Part shown: piece after piece, positions 39,563 to 48,008 of the stretch
Layout: every line of letters starts with the position of its first letter
How positions within the stretch are numbered: the first letter of the stretch is position 1
Assembly: GCA_000230935.2 (NCBI GenBank)
Contig: AGIQ01000003.1
Span: forward strand, 806,001-870,000
Origin: Mycolicibacterium rhodesiae JS60
GTDB lineage: Bacteria; Actinomycetota; Actinomycetes; Mycobacteriales; Mycobacteriaceae
Direction of reading: 5' to 3'
DNA length: 64,000 nucleotides
The notes under the pieces: model-generated
What the model was told of the DNA's origin: nothing
The model's database searches: none
What the model saw: the letters and a program-made list of their open reading frames with translations, nothing else
Translations under genes and position numbers: made by a program

Positions 39563-39618
39563 GAGCGCAAAGAGAGCGAAAAATCGGCGCTCAGTTCGCT
39601 CTGGGTGCGCTCTCAACG
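39557..39618. repeat. Hairpin repeat copy 2, between DUF559 and fadD genes
   Basis: Two 24-nt arms (39557-39580 and 39595-39618) around a 14-nt loop, beginning CGTTGAGAGCGC and ending GCGCTCTCAACG. The last Arg codon and stop of both the DUF559 gene and the convergent fadD gene are built from the arms. It is a likely bidirectional terminator. Confidence 0.68.
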
Positions 39619-41151
39619 CAAGTTGTTGCGCACCAGGTACTTCTGCACCTTGCCGCTGGCGGTGCGCGGATAGTCCCCTACCACCTCGTGCAACTCCTCG
39701 GGGCACTTCTGCCGCGCCGCTCCGCAGCTCTCGAAATGGGCACGCACCTCGGCGAGGCTGGGCATGACGTGCCCCTCCCTGATGCGCAGCACCGCGGCGG
39801 TGTGCTCACCGAGGCGGGCATCCGGCGCGGACACCACGACCGCTTCGGCCACCGCGGGCATGGTGAGCAGCAGCTCCTCCACCTCGAGTGCGCTGATGTT
39901 CTCCCCACCGCGGATGATGACGTCGGCCTTGCGGTCCGTGATGGTCAGGTACCCGTCCTCGTCGAAGACGCCGATATCGCCGGTGTGGTACCAGCCGTCG
40001 TCGTCGAAGGCCTTCCTGGTGAGCTCGTCATCGGTATAGCCCAGGCACAGATCCGGTCCGCGGGAGAGGATCTCGCCGTCTTCGGTGAGCCGCACCTCGA
40101 CGCCGGGCCGGGCGTTGCCGTCGGTGAGCAGCCGCTTGTCCTCGGCCGCGTCCGGCCGTGATCCGGTGATCGACGGGTGCTCGGTGCTGCCGTAGGACCG
40201 GAACACGTGCACGCCGCGATCGGCCAGCCGACGGGTCACCGCGACCGGCACTGTCGAGCCGCCGAGTCCGACATGCTTGATCCGCTCCATGTGCGATTCG
40301 GTGAAATTGGGATGGTCGAGCAGGCTGGTGACGAAGTACGGTGGGCCACCGCCGATCGACATGCCTTCGGATTCCATGAGTTCCAGCACGCGACCCGGGT
40401 CCCAGACGTCGGTCAGGTCGATGGGGGCGCCTTCGAGCACCGGGATCAGCAAGGCCCCGACCATGCCGATGAAGTGGCCGACGGGTGTCGCGGTGATCTG
40501 GCGACCGCGGTCGGGCGGGTAGTTCTCCAGCAGCTGGCGGGTTTCGAAGCCGAGCGTCTGGTGACTGTGGATCACGCCCTTCGGATCGCGGGTGGTTCCG
40601 GAGGTGAAGGCGATGAGCGCCGGGTTGCCCGGATCGGTGTGCAACTCGCCGGCCATCGGCTCGTCGGCGAGAAGCTCATCGAAGTCGGATCCCACCAGAC
40701 CGACGATCGGGACGGCGGTGCACAGATCCGGCTGGAACGTCATGTGGCCGAAGTGCTCGGTGGTGATGAACACCTTCGGACGCGCCGTGCCGATGATGTG
40801 GGTCAATTCCTTGTGGCCGTAGAAGTGCACGATCGGGACGATCACGGCGCCCAGGAACGACGATGCCCAGAACGTCACCGCGGCCTCGACCCAGTTGGGC
40901 AGCTGGAAGGCGATCACGTCGCCGGGACCCACCCCGCGGGCCCGCAGCCCGGCTGCCAGCCGGCGCGCCTGGATCTCCACGTCGCGGAATGTTCCGCTGA
41001 ACGGCCGCACCGCCGAGTGCACCCAGAAACCCGTATCGGGGCTTGCCGCGAGCCCGCGGGCGAGAAGCTCACCGAGGGTGTCCGGCGTCCACCAGCCCTC
41101 CTCGATGTAGCGTTTGCTCAGCTCAACCGGGATATTCCTCAACTGCAGCAC
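39613..41151 (-). CDS. AMP-dependent acyl-CoA ligase (FadD-type)
   Basis: This 512-aa ANL enzyme has FTSGTTRDPKGVIHSH, YGSTEHPS, WYHTGDIG and TASGKVQKYLVRNNL. The N-terminal half (VHFYGHKELTHIIGTARPKVFITTEHFGHM) is typical of cyclohexanecarboxylate/short-chain-type acyl-CoA ligases of actinobacteria. It would activate a carboxylic acid to its CoA ester. It is divergent from an enoyl-CoA hydratase gene with a 63-bp shared control region that contains an ATTCTC-N7-GAGAAT element. The final Arg and stop lie in the hairpin at 39557-39618. Confidence 0.88.
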   Translation of the reverse strand: MLQLRNIPVELSKRYIEEGWWTPDTLGELLARGLAASPDTGFWVHSAVRPFSGTFRDVEIQARRLAAGLRARGVGPGDVIAFQLPNWVEAAVTFWASSFLGAVIVPIVHFYGHKELTHIIGTARPKVFITTEHFGHMTFQPDLCTAVPIVGLVGSDFDELLADEPMAGELHTDPGNPALIAFTSGTTRDPKGVIHSHQTLGFETRQLLENYPPDRGRQITATPVGHFIGMVGALLIPVLEGAPIDLTDVWDPGRVLELMESEGMSIGGGPPYFVTSLLDHPNFTESHMERIKHVGLGGSTVPVAVTRRLADRGVHVFRSYGSTEHPSITGSRPDAAEDKRLLTDGNARPGVEVRLTEDGEILSRGPDLCLGYTDDELTRKAFDDDGWYHTGDIGVFDEDGYLTITDRKADVIIRGGENISALEVEELLLTMPAVAEAVVVSAPDARLGEHTAAVLRIREGHVMPSLAEVRAHFESCGAARQKCPEELHEVVGDYPRTASGKVQKYLVRNNLR

Positions 41152-41168
41152 CTCCGCCAGGCGATGCT

Positions 41169-41187
41169 ATTCTCCGTCGTTGAGAAT
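41169..41187. promoter_or_regulatory. ATTCTC-N7-GAGAAT element, fadD/ECH intergenic
   Basis: Perfect arms flank 7 bp. It is centred between the divergent fadD (start 41151) and enoyl-CoA hydratase (start 41215). The flanks, TATTCTCCG and GAGAATGCCAAT, are the same as in the element at 47477, which supports a shared regulator. Confidence 0.52.
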
Positions 41188-41214
41188 GCCAATACCGAAA
41201 ATGGAGAACGAATC

Positions 41215-41931
41215 ATGGTCGACCTGGAGTGGAGCGACGGGCTCGTGGTCCTCACGATCGATCGGCCGCACGCCCGCAACGCCATCGCGCTGTCGACCAT
41301 GGGCGAGCTCGAAGAAGCCCTCGACGCCGCGGCCGGCGCGCAGGCCATGGTCATCCGCGGCGGCGGGGATCGGGCCTTCGTCTCCGGTGGCGACCTCAAG
41401 GAACTCAGCGCGCTGCGCACCATCGAGGAGGCCGCCGCGATGGCGTCCCGGATGCGTGCCATCTGTGACCGCATCGCCGGCTTCCCCGCCCCCGTGATCG
41501 CCGCGCTCAACGGTCATGCCCTCGGTGGCGGCGCCGAAGTCGCCGTGGCCGCCGACATCCGGGTGGCCGCCGACGACATCAAGATCGGTTTCAACCAGGT
41601 GTCCCTGGAGATCATGCCGGCCTGGGGCGGCGCCGAGCGGCTGGCCGCACTGGTCGGCAAGGGCAAGGCCTTGCTGCTCGCGGGATCGGGCACGGTCCTC
41701 ACCGCGGGCGAGGCCGAACGGTGGGGGCTGATCGACCGGGTCGTCTCCCGCACTTCGTTCGACGACGAATGGCGCACGCTGGCAAGGTCATTGGCGAACC
41801 GACCGGCTGCGCCGATCAAGAAGGTGATCGCCGGCGTGACGCCCACCGAGGCCATCAACGCGTTCGCCGAACTCTGGGTGTCCGACGAACACTGGGCCGC
41901 GGCCGATCGGGTGATGAACCGCAGCAAGTAG
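41215..41931 (+). CDS. Enoyl-CoA hydratase/isomerase
   Basis: This 238-aa crotonase starts at ATG 41215 with GGAGAA upstream. It keeps the oxyanion-hole and catalytic elements: FVSGGDLKEL, GHALGGGAEVAVAADIRVA and the Glu in QVSLEIMPAWGG. It likely hydrates or isomerises an enoyl-CoA in beta-oxidation of the acid activated by the divergent FadD. A SnoaL-like gene starts 16 bp after it, then an epimerase, in one operon. Confidence 0.88.
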   Translation: MVDLEWSDGLVVLTIDRPHARNAIALSTMGELEEALDAAAGAQAMVIRGGGDRAFVSGGDLKELSALRTIEEAAAMASRMRAICDRIAGFPAPVIAALNGHALGGGAEVAVAADIRVAADDIKIGFNQVSLEIMPAWGGAERLAALVGKGKALLLAGSGTVLTAGEAERWGLIDRVVSRTSFDDEWRTLARSLANRPAAPIKKVIAGVTPTEAINAFAELWVSDEHWAAADRVMNRSK

Positions 41932-41947
41932 GAAGATGGAGTCCGAG

Positions 41948-42448
41948 ATGACCGACGCGGGTGACTGGGCAGACGTCGAAGCAATCAAGCAATTGAAGGC
42001 GCGCTACTGCCGTCTGCTGGACACCAAAGACTGGACGAGTTGGCGCGAAATCTTCACCGACGACTTCGTCAGCGACACCACCCCGTCCGGCGGAGTTCTC
42101 ATCACCGGCGCCGACGAGTTCGTCGCGTTCCTACGGTCCACCCTGGGCAAGCCCTCGCAACCGACCGTGCATCAGGTCCACGCCCCGGAGATCGCGCTGA
42201 CGTCGTCGTCCACGGCGACCGGCGTCTGGGCACTCAACGACATTGTGCGGCTGGCCCCCGGGATCAACCTTGCTGGCTACGGCCACTACCACGAGACTTA
42301 TGAGAAGGCCGACGATCAGTGGCGAATCAAGACGTCGACCCTGACCCGGCTGCGCGAAGACGTCTTCAACCCCTTTTTCTCCCTACGGATTTCACCACGG
42401 CTGCGGGACTCCGCGGCGCGGCTGGCTCGAAAGCGAGGCATGGTTTGA
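41948..42448 (+). CDS. SnoaL-like (NTF2-fold) protein
   Basis: This 166-aa protein has the SnoaL_4-type N-terminus (EAIKQLKARYCRLLDTKDW, then FTDDFVSDTTPSGG), HQVHAPEIALTS and GHYHETYEKADDQWRIKTSTLTRLR. Such proteins are often dehydratases, isomerases or ring-hydroxylating beta-subunit relatives; function here is open. ATG 41948 is preferred because GGAG lies 5 bp upstream; an ATG at 41936 is also in frame. Its stop overlaps the next start (TGATG). Confidence 0.8.
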   Translation: MTDAGDWADVEAIKQLKARYCRLLDTKDWTSWREIFTDDFVSDTTPSGGVLITGADEFVAFLRSTLGKPSQPTVHQVHAPEIALTSSSTATGVWALNDIVRLAPGINLAGYGHYHETYEKADDQWRIKTSTLTRLREDVFNPFFSLRISPRLRDSAARLARKRGMV

Positions 42449-43557
42449 TGGCGCGGCACACGGTTCTGGTCACCGGGGCGTTCGGTCAGGTCGGTTCACG
42501 CTGCGCCGAGATCCTGCTCCAACGCGGGCACACAGTTATCGCCACCGACCTGCAGACGCCCGCGACGGAGGCCGTCGCGGCGCGGCTGGCGTCCACCGGG
42601 CACCCCGGAACGCTGCTGACCGTCTATGCCGACCTGCTCGATGGCGAAGCGGTGACCCGACTGCTCACCGAGCACCGGCCGACCGACATCGTGCATCTGG
42701 CTGCCATGCTCGCCCCGGCGTCATACCGCAATCCGAAGCTCGCCCGCCGGATCAACGTCGGTGGTACCACGGCCCTGGTCAAGGCCGCCGCCGCATTGCC
42801 GGCACCGCCGACCATGCTGCTGGCATCGAGCGCGTCCGTGTACGGCTCACGCAATCCGTATCGTCACCCCGAGCTGATCACCCCGCAGACACCGGTGAAC
42901 CCGATCGACCAGTACGGCGAGGACAAGGTGCTGGCCGAGAAGGTGATCACCGACAGCGGATTGCCCTACGCGATGCTGCGTCTGGCCGGCGTGATCTCGC
43001 CGGACGCCGCCGGCTCGATGAACAACGACTACCTGGTGTTGATGCGGGCGACCCCGGGCGACAACCGGCTGCACACCGTGGACGCCCGCGATGTCGCACT
43101 GGCCTTCGCCAACGGGGTCGAGCGCGCCAAGACCGTCGCCGGCAAAGTATTGCTGATCGGCGGTGACGATAGCCATGTGCACACCCATCGCGACGTGGAA
43201 GACGACATGATGTCGGCGATGGGATTGGGCCGCCTCGGCCCGACGGCCAGCCTGCCCGGCGACCCCGACGACGAAAGGGGCTGGAGTTTCACCGGCTGGT
43301 ACGACACGACGGAATCCCAAGCGCTGCTGGACTTTCAAATGCACAGCTGGCCCGAGACCGTGGCCTGGGTGGCCGGGTCGCAGAGCGGTGCGTTGAAGAC
43401 AGTGCTCGGGCTGGCAGGCCCGCTGATCAGGCCGGTGATGCGGGTGGCGCTGGCCGCGCAGCGGCGGCACGAAGGCCGCGGACGTTACGCCGATCCGTGG
43501 ACTTTCATCGCAGGCAAGTACGGCCAGGAGGTGCTGGCCAGCACTGCCGACCGTTAG
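42448..43557 (+). CDS. NAD-dependent epimerase/dehydratase-family protein
   Basis: This 369-aa extended SDR starts at ATG 42448. It has the Rossmann motif TGAFGQVG, DLLDGEAV, LAAMLAP, the catalytic Ser in SSASVYG and YGEDK as YxxxK. It resembles 3-beta-HSD/UDP-glucose epimerase-type proteins. In a lipid-catabolic operon it is more likely a dehydrogenase or reductase of a ring hydroxyl than a sugar epimerase (inference). It is the last gene of the ECH operon. Confidence 0.84.
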   Translation: MARHTVLVTGAFGQVGSRCAEILLQRGHTVIATDLQTPATEAVAARLASTGHPGTLLTVYADLLDGEAVTRLLTEHRPTDIVHLAAMLAPASYRNPKLARRINVGGTTALVKAAAALPAPPTMLLASSASVYGSRNPYRHPELITPQTPVNPIDQYGEDKVLAEKVITDSGLPYAMLRLAGVISPDAAGSMNNDYLVLMRATPGDNRLHTVDARDVALAFANGVERAKTVAGKVLLIGGDDSHVHTHRDVEDDMMSAMGLGRLGPTASLPGDPDDERGWSFTGWYDTTESQALLDFQMHSWPETVAWVAGSQSGALKTVLGLAGPLIRPVMRVALAAQRRHEGRGRYADPWTFIAGKYGQEVLASTADR

Positions 43558-43632
43558 CCGTAGGACGGCTCCCCTATCCGCCGCGTCACGAGAAACGGCG
43601 CCGACAAAGACCAGCACATGCAAAACTGAGCC

Positions 43633-44049
43633 ATGAGGTTCGTCCAGATGGGGTCTGCGATTGCGCTGGCCGCAGTGTCCGTGGCGGCGTCTACCGCGCC
43701 GGCGAGCGCCGAAGAGCCTGTGCTGCACCAGGTCACCTATAGCGTGTTCGCCGAGCAGCCGTTCCGGGCCGCCGACATCTACTATCGGGACACCGAGCCG
43801 GCGAACTGGTCGGACTACAGCCACGACCCGTACGTGTTCAGCCCCAAGGTCGAGGCCGACGTCGGCCCGACCCAGAAGTGGGTGCTCAACGTGCAGCTAG
43901 CCAACCCCGACGAATGGGCGATGGTGACGGCCAGCAGCGGGCTATCGCGAACCTCGCCGAACTTTCACTGCGTACTCGCCGTCGACGGAGTCGTCGTCGC
44001 GGAGAACTCCGGGCCCAAGGGCGCGCTCTGCTCACTGCGCCACTGGTGA
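43633..44049 (+). CDS. Small secreted protein, MmpS-like C-terminus
   Basis: This 138-aa protein has a Sec signal peptide (about 1-26, cleavage after ASA). The mature part has YYRDTEPANWSDYSHDPYVFS and ends HCVLAVDGVVVAENSGPKGALCSLRHW; the paired Cys and GPKGALC ending recall the periplasmic fold of MmpS proteins. A clear paralogue is at 48009. It probably acts in the cell envelope; no function is known. Its last 85 bp overlap the convergent TetR gene. Confidence 0.75.
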   Translation: MRFVQMGSAIALAAVSVAASTAPASAEEPVLHQVTYSVFAEQPFRAADIYYRDTEPANWSDYSHDPYVFSPKVEADVGPTQKWVLNVQLANPDEWAMVTASSGLSRTSPNFHCVLAVDGVVVAENSGPKGALCSLRHW

Positions 44050-44651
44050 GCTGAATCGTCGGCGGGCAGCGGCGGACCTTCCATCACCGTCAGGTATTTC
44101 TCGACCAGTTCCAGGGTTTCGGCATGTCCCGACGTGACACCGAGCGCCTCGCCGAGCATCACCACCGTCGACAGACCGGTGAGCAGAATCGACCAGACCA
44201 CGGGCGGCACTTCGGCGGGCAGCACCCCGTGCCGCTCCAGGGCGGTCACGAACACCTCGCGCTGCTGGTCGCGGAAACGTTCGGCGTACCGGGACATCTC
44301 GGCGCGCAGCGCTTTGCGGTGATTGGCCAGCGCGGCCATCTCCATGGTCAGCCGGCTGGCCTCGGGGTTGATCCCGAATCGCCACAACGCCCACAACGGT
44401 TGCGGCGACGCCAGTGCAAGCTGGTGAGCTGCCATGCCCTGGTCGGCGTAGCGGCGGAAAACCTCCAGGAACAGGTCGTCCATGGTGCGGAAGTAGTAGT
44501 GGACCAGCTGCGGTTTGAGGCCCGCTTTGTCGGCGACCCGACGCGAGGTCACCGCGGCGTAGCCCTCCTCGATCATCAGCTGTTCGGCGGCATCGAGCAG
44601 CACCATGCGATTCTTCGCGTCGGGCGCACCGATCCGCCGCGGCGATGTCAT
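43965..44651 (-). CDS. TetR-family regulator
   Basis: This 228-aa regulator starts at ATG 44651 (MTSPRRIGAPDAKNR), which has GAGGTGG 4 bp upstream; a longer form from 44687 is less likely. The DNA-binding domain is clear (LLDAAEQLMIEEGYAAVTSRRVADKAGLKPQLVHYYFRTMDDL). It is divergent from a P450 gene with a 138-bp shared control region and probably represses it. The C-terminal tail overlaps the secreted-protein gene on the other strand. Confidence 0.85.
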   Translation of the reverse strand: MTSPRRIGAPDAKNRMVLLDAAEQLMIEEGYAAVTSRRVADKAGLKPQLVHYYFRTMDDLFLEVFRRYADQGMAAHQLALASPQPLWALWRFGINPEASRLTMEMAALANHRKALRAEMSRYAERFRDQQREVFVTALERHGVLPAEVPPVVWSILLTGLSTVVMLGEALGVTSGHAETLELVEKYLTVMEGPPLPADDSAHQWRSEQSAPLGPEFSATTTPSTASTQ

Positions 44652-44789
44652 GTCCACCTCGTTCTCGTCCACTCCGCAATAGAACACGCCGATAGTACGT
44701 GGGCCGATGAGATCCAGCCTTGACCACGCACTTTACGCCATGCTAAGCAGGTGCACAGCAATCAGCCCGCTTGGAGGAAGAACACGCTC

Positions 44790-46067
44790 ATGACCGACTT
44801 CGCCACCGTTGACTTCCTCACCGATCAGTCGTTGGTAGCCAATCCGTATCCGTACTACGACTACCTGCGGGAGCAGAGCCCCACCGTGCGGCTGGAGCCG
44901 CACGGTTTCGTGGCCGTCACCGGGTACGAAGAGGCCCTCGAGGTCTACAAGAATCCCGAGGATTTCTCGAACATCGTGGCCCTCGGCGGTCCGTTCCCGC
45001 CCCTGCCGTTCACCCCTGAGGGCGACGACCTGAACGCGCAGATCGATGCGCACCGGTCCTACTTCCCAATGAACGAGCACATGGTGACCATGGATCCGCC
45101 GGATCACACCAAGGCTCGTTCGCTGCTCAGCCGTCTACTCACCCCCAAGCGGCTCAAGGAGAACGAAGACTTCATGTGGCGGCTGGCTGATCGCCAGCTC
45201 GACGAGTTCATCTCGCTCGGTCGCAGCGAGTTCCTGGCGGAGTACGCAAAACCGTTCTCGCTGTTGGTGATTGCGGATCTGCTGGGCGTCCCCGAAGAAG
45301 ATCACAAGGAATTTCGCACCGTGCTCGGCGCCGATCGGCCGGAAGCGCAGATCGGCTCGCTGGAGGGTCGGGCAGTCGGCACCAACCCGCTGGAGTTCCT
45401 CGACGAGAAGTTCAGCAGCTACCTCGAGGACCGCCGTCGCGACCCCCGCGACGACGTGCTGACCGAGCTGGCCGCCGCCAAGTACCCGGACGGGTCGACC
45501 CCGGAGATCATCGACGTGGTCCGCACCGCGACGTTCCTGTTCGCCGCCGGCCAGGAGACCACCGCCAAGCTGTTGTCCGCCGCGATCAAGGCGCTCGTCG
45601 AACAGCCCGGCCTGCAGCAGGCGCTGCGCGAGGACCGCAGCCTGATCCCGACGTTCGTCGAGGAATCACTGCGGCTGGAAAGCCCGGTCAAGAGCGACTC
45701 GCGGCTGGCCCGCCGGACGTCGAAGGTCGGCGATATGGATATCAAGGCGGGCACGGTCGTCATGGTCCTGCCTGGCGCGGCCAACCGCGACCCGCGCCGC
45801 TTCGCCGATCCACACGAGTTCCAGGTCCGGCGGCCCAACGTGCGCGAACACATCGCGTTCGGCCGTGGCGCGCACTCCTGCCCGGGTGCCCCGCTGGCGC
45901 GGGTCGAGGGTCGAGTGTCCCTGGAGCGCATGCTGGACCGGATGGGCGAAATCACGATCGACGAGGAATTCCACGGACCGGCCGACGACCGCCGATACAA
46001 CTACGAGCCGACCTACATCCTGCGTGGGCTCGCCGATATCCACGTCCGGTTCACCGGGCGGGGCTGA
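44790..46067 (+). CDS. Cytochrome P450
   Basis: This 425-aa P450 starts at ATG 44790, 9 bp after GGAGGAAG. It has AGQETT in the I-helix, EESLR and the haem ligand in FGRGAHSCPG (C364). It is the third P450 in the window and not closely similar to the other two. No ferredoxin gene is adjacent. The divergent TetR (43965) is the likely regulator. Confidence 0.92.
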   Translation: MTDFATVDFLTDQSLVANPYPYYDYLREQSPTVRLEPHGFVAVTGYEEALEVYKNPEDFSNIVALGGPFPPLPFTPEGDDLNAQIDAHRSYFPMNEHMVTMDPPDHTKARSLLSRLLTPKRLKENEDFMWRLADRQLDEFISLGRSEFLAEYAKPFSLLVIADLLGVPEEDHKEFRTVLGADRPEAQIGSLEGRAVGTNPLEFLDEKFSSYLEDRRRDPRDDVLTELAAAKYPDGSTPEIIDVVRTATFLFAAGQETTAKLLSAAIKALVEQPGLQQALREDRSLIPTFVEESLRLESPVKSDSRLARRTSKVGDMDIKAGTVVMVLPGAANRDPRRFADPHEFQVRRPNVREHIAFGRGAHSCPGAPLARVEGRVSLERMLDRMGEITIDEEFHGPADDRRYNYEPTYILRGLADIHVRFTGRG

Positions 46068-46091
46068 CCGACGTCGGGCGGCGGCTGTCGG

Positions 46092-46502
46092 TCAGGCGTC
46101 GCCCTGAACCCAGCGGGTCGCCCCGCCGGTCGCGACGCACGACAGGAACATGCCATCGGGGGCCTGCGCCACGGAATTCTCATAGCCCGTGCAGTCATCG
46201 TTCAGATTCTTGACGCCCACCATCGGCGGCGACCGGAAGTAGCGCGGGGCGTAGCGCCGCGGCGAACCGCAGAAAATCAGCCGGCCCCAGTTGTTCCGGG
46301 TGTCGACACCGAATACGTAGTACGTCGTGTTGTTGCACGGGGCAGCGAGCTCGACACCGGGAGTGATGCCCGGTGTGCAGAACGCGTCATTGCACTCATT
46401 GGCGTTGATCGGCGTCACCGCAGGGTCGGCCCAGGCCGTCGTGGCCGGCATCAACAATCCGGCCGTCAGGGCCGCAGCAAGAACTGGCACGGTCATTCGC
46501 AC
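46092..46502 (-). CDS. Small secreted protein of unknown function
   Basis: This 136-aa protein has a signal peptide (about 1-25, ending TAWA) and a mature domain with six cysteines (NECNDAFCTPG, APCNN, FCGSP, DDCTGY, SCVATGG), suggesting three disulfides. I do not recognise the family beyond a general mycobacterial secreted protein. The GTG at 46502 gives a more usual positive N-region than the ATG at 46496. It is divergent from an Mce-associated gene and shares an ATTCTC-N7-GAGAAG element with it. Confidence 0.66.
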   Translation of the reverse strand: MRMTVPVLAAALTAGLLMPATTAWADPAVTPINANECNDAFCTPGITPGVELAAPCNNTTYYVFGVDTRNNWGRLIFCGSPRRYAPRYFRSPPMVGVKNLNDDCTGYENSVAQAPDGMFLSCVATGGATRWVQGDA

Positions 46503-46531
46503 CCGAATACTTTCGCATACTCGGTAAGCGA

Positions 46532-46550
46532 ATTCTCCGGCTCAGAGAAG
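46532..46550. promoter_or_regulatory. ATTCTC-N7-GAGAAG element
   Basis: One mismatch from the perfect elements at 41169 and 47477. It lies 30 bp upstream of the secreted-protein gene (minus) and 119 bp upstream of the Mce-associated gene (plus). Confidence 0.45.
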
Positions 46551-46668
46551 AAACTGGGACGAATACCCGCGACAACCTCCCAACAGGGTGGAACTGCCAC
46601 TGTGGAATGCTGGCCGGCAGTGCTAGCGTCGCTCTTCGCCATGCGACCGTGATGGACGAGGAGGTCCC

Positions 46669-47427
46669 ATGCCGGGCACAAGTGAATCCGAAGCACCCGA
46701 CGCCGACGACGCCGTTTCCGCCGAAGCCGCCGAGGCCGCCGCCGCTGCGGCCGAGGAACGTGCCGAGGCCGCCCGCGCCCGCGCAAACGAATTGCGCCGC
46801 AAGCTGGAAGCCTCACGCGATGAGACGCCGGCTGACGACGTCACCGGGGACGCGCCCGAGGACGCAGCAGCCGAGGCAGTCGAGGTAACCGAACCAGCGG
46901 AGCCCGCCGGAGGTCTCACGCCCGAACGCCGCCGAGGGGTGCGCTGGCCGCTCGTGGCGGCCAGCATCGTCACGCTGCTGGTCGTCGTCGCCGCGCTCGG
47001 CTTCGCCGGCAACATGTGGTGGCAACACCGCAACGCCCAAGCGCAACAGCATCGCTCGGCCGAGTTCGCAGCGGCCGCCCGCCAGGGCGTGGTCAACCTG
47101 ATGTCTCTGGACTACACGCACGCCAAGGAAACCGTCCAACGGGTCATCGATGATTCGACGGGCAAGTTCAAGGCGAATTTCGAAGACGGCTCGGGCGATC
47201 TGATCAAGGCGCTTACCGACGCCAAGGTCATCACCAAAGTCACCGTCAATAACGCCGCGGTCGAGTCGATGGACAAGGACTCGGCAACAGTCCTGGTCGC
47301 CGCGACGTCGCAGCGGACCGGGCCGGATGCGCCGAAGGAAGATCAACAACCGCGGGTATGGCGCGTGGTGGTCAGCCTGGTGCGAGAGGGTGATCAGTTG
47401 AAAGTATCGGACGTCGAGTTCGTCTGA
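46669..47427 (+). CDS. Mce-associated membrane protein
   Basis: This 252-aa protein has an Ala/Glu/Arg-rich coiled-coil-like N-terminus (about 15-50), an acidic linker, one transmembrane helix (about 93-117, WPLVAASIVTLLVVVAALGF) and an outer domain with the Mam signature (LMSLDYTHAKETVQRVI, STGKFKANF, ending VSDVEFV). It is closely related to the protein at 9714. It probably works with the yrbE/mce complex encoded at 48973-58511. It starts at ATG 46669 after GAGGAGG-type sequence. Confidence 0.83.
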   Translation: MPGTSESEAPDADDAVSAEAAEAAAAAAEERAEAARARANELRRKLEASRDETPADDVTGDAPEDAAAEAVEVTEPAEPAGGLTPERRRGVRWPLVAASIVTLLVVVAALGFAGNMWWQHRNAQAQQHRSAEFAAAARQGVVNLMSLDYTHAKETVQRVIDDSTGKFKANFEDGSGDLIKALTDAKVITKVTVNNAAVESMDKDSATVLVAATSQRTGPDAPKEDQQPRVWRVVVSLVREGDQLKVSDVEFV

Positions 47428-47476
47428 CGGCGGACAGAACCGGCGAAACCCTTTCTCCGGAAAGCCCAGAGATAGT

Positions 47477-47495
47477 ATTCTCCGATCACGAGAAT
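47477..47495. promoter_or_regulatory. ATTCTC-N7-GAGAAT element upstream of secreted-protein pair
   Basis: Perfect arms flank 7 bp. The context TATTCTCCG...GAGAATGCCAAT is shared with 41169. The element overlaps the ATG at 47494, which argues that translation starts downstream at TTG 47545. Confidence 0.52.
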
Positions 47496-47544
47496 GCCAA
47501 TCTCGCAGCCTATGGCGCTTGGCCCGAAGGTAGAGGAAGCCGGT

Positions 47545-48006
47545 TTGAAATCGCTCGTCATGACCACGGCCCTGGTGGCATCCGCGGTGATGTTCGCCCC
47601 GCCCGCCGCCGCCGAGATGTACCTGGGCAATTACGAGCTGATCATGCCCGACCGCAGGGACTTTCACACCTGGGTGTGGTCGGCAATCACCCCCTGTAAG
47701 GTACCGAACACGAACGACAGCATCCCCGACTGCATTCACGTCCTCACCCTGCCGCGACCGATCGCGAAGGCCGTGCAGACCGACGTCGACGCCCACCTGG
47801 TCAACGGCCAGTACAGCATGGCAATCGACGATCCGTTCGGCCTGCGCTGCGGTGATATCTATTACGGCCCAACAATTCCCACCCACGACGTCTATACCTG
47901 GGACGCCAACACGCTCAGTGGATCGATGGTCTCGACATTCGACGCGGGATGCGACGGTGCCCCCGGGGGCGCCTTCACGTACCCGTTCAGCCTGGTCAGG
48001 ATGTGA
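47545..48006 (+). CDS. Small secreted protein of unknown function
   Basis: This 153-aa protein is taken to start at TTG 47545, where AGAGGAAG lies 5 bp upstream and a normal signal peptide begins (MKSLVMTTALVASAVMFAPP in mature reading, cleavage after AAA). An ATG at 47494 falls within the regulatory palindrome. The mature protein has four cysteines and segments GNYELIMPDRRDFHTWVW and GRxC-less GLRCGDIYYGPTIPTH. Similar proteins occur in mycobacteria but I know no function. It is 2 bp from the next secreted-protein gene. Confidence 0.7.
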   Translation: MKSLVMTTALVASAVMFAPPAAAEMYLGNYELIMPDRRDFHTWVWSAITPCKVPNTNDSIPDCIHVLTLPRPIAKAVQTDVDAHLVNGQYSMAIDDPFGLRCGDIYYGPTIPTHDVYTWDANTLSGSMVSTFDAGCDGAPGGAFTYPFSLVRM

Positions 48007-48008
48007 CG

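Noticed and set aside
26866..39618. Hairpin repeats as a CRISPR array or IS ends.
   Set aside because: There is no regular repeat-spacer structure and no transposase; target-site duplications could not be seen.
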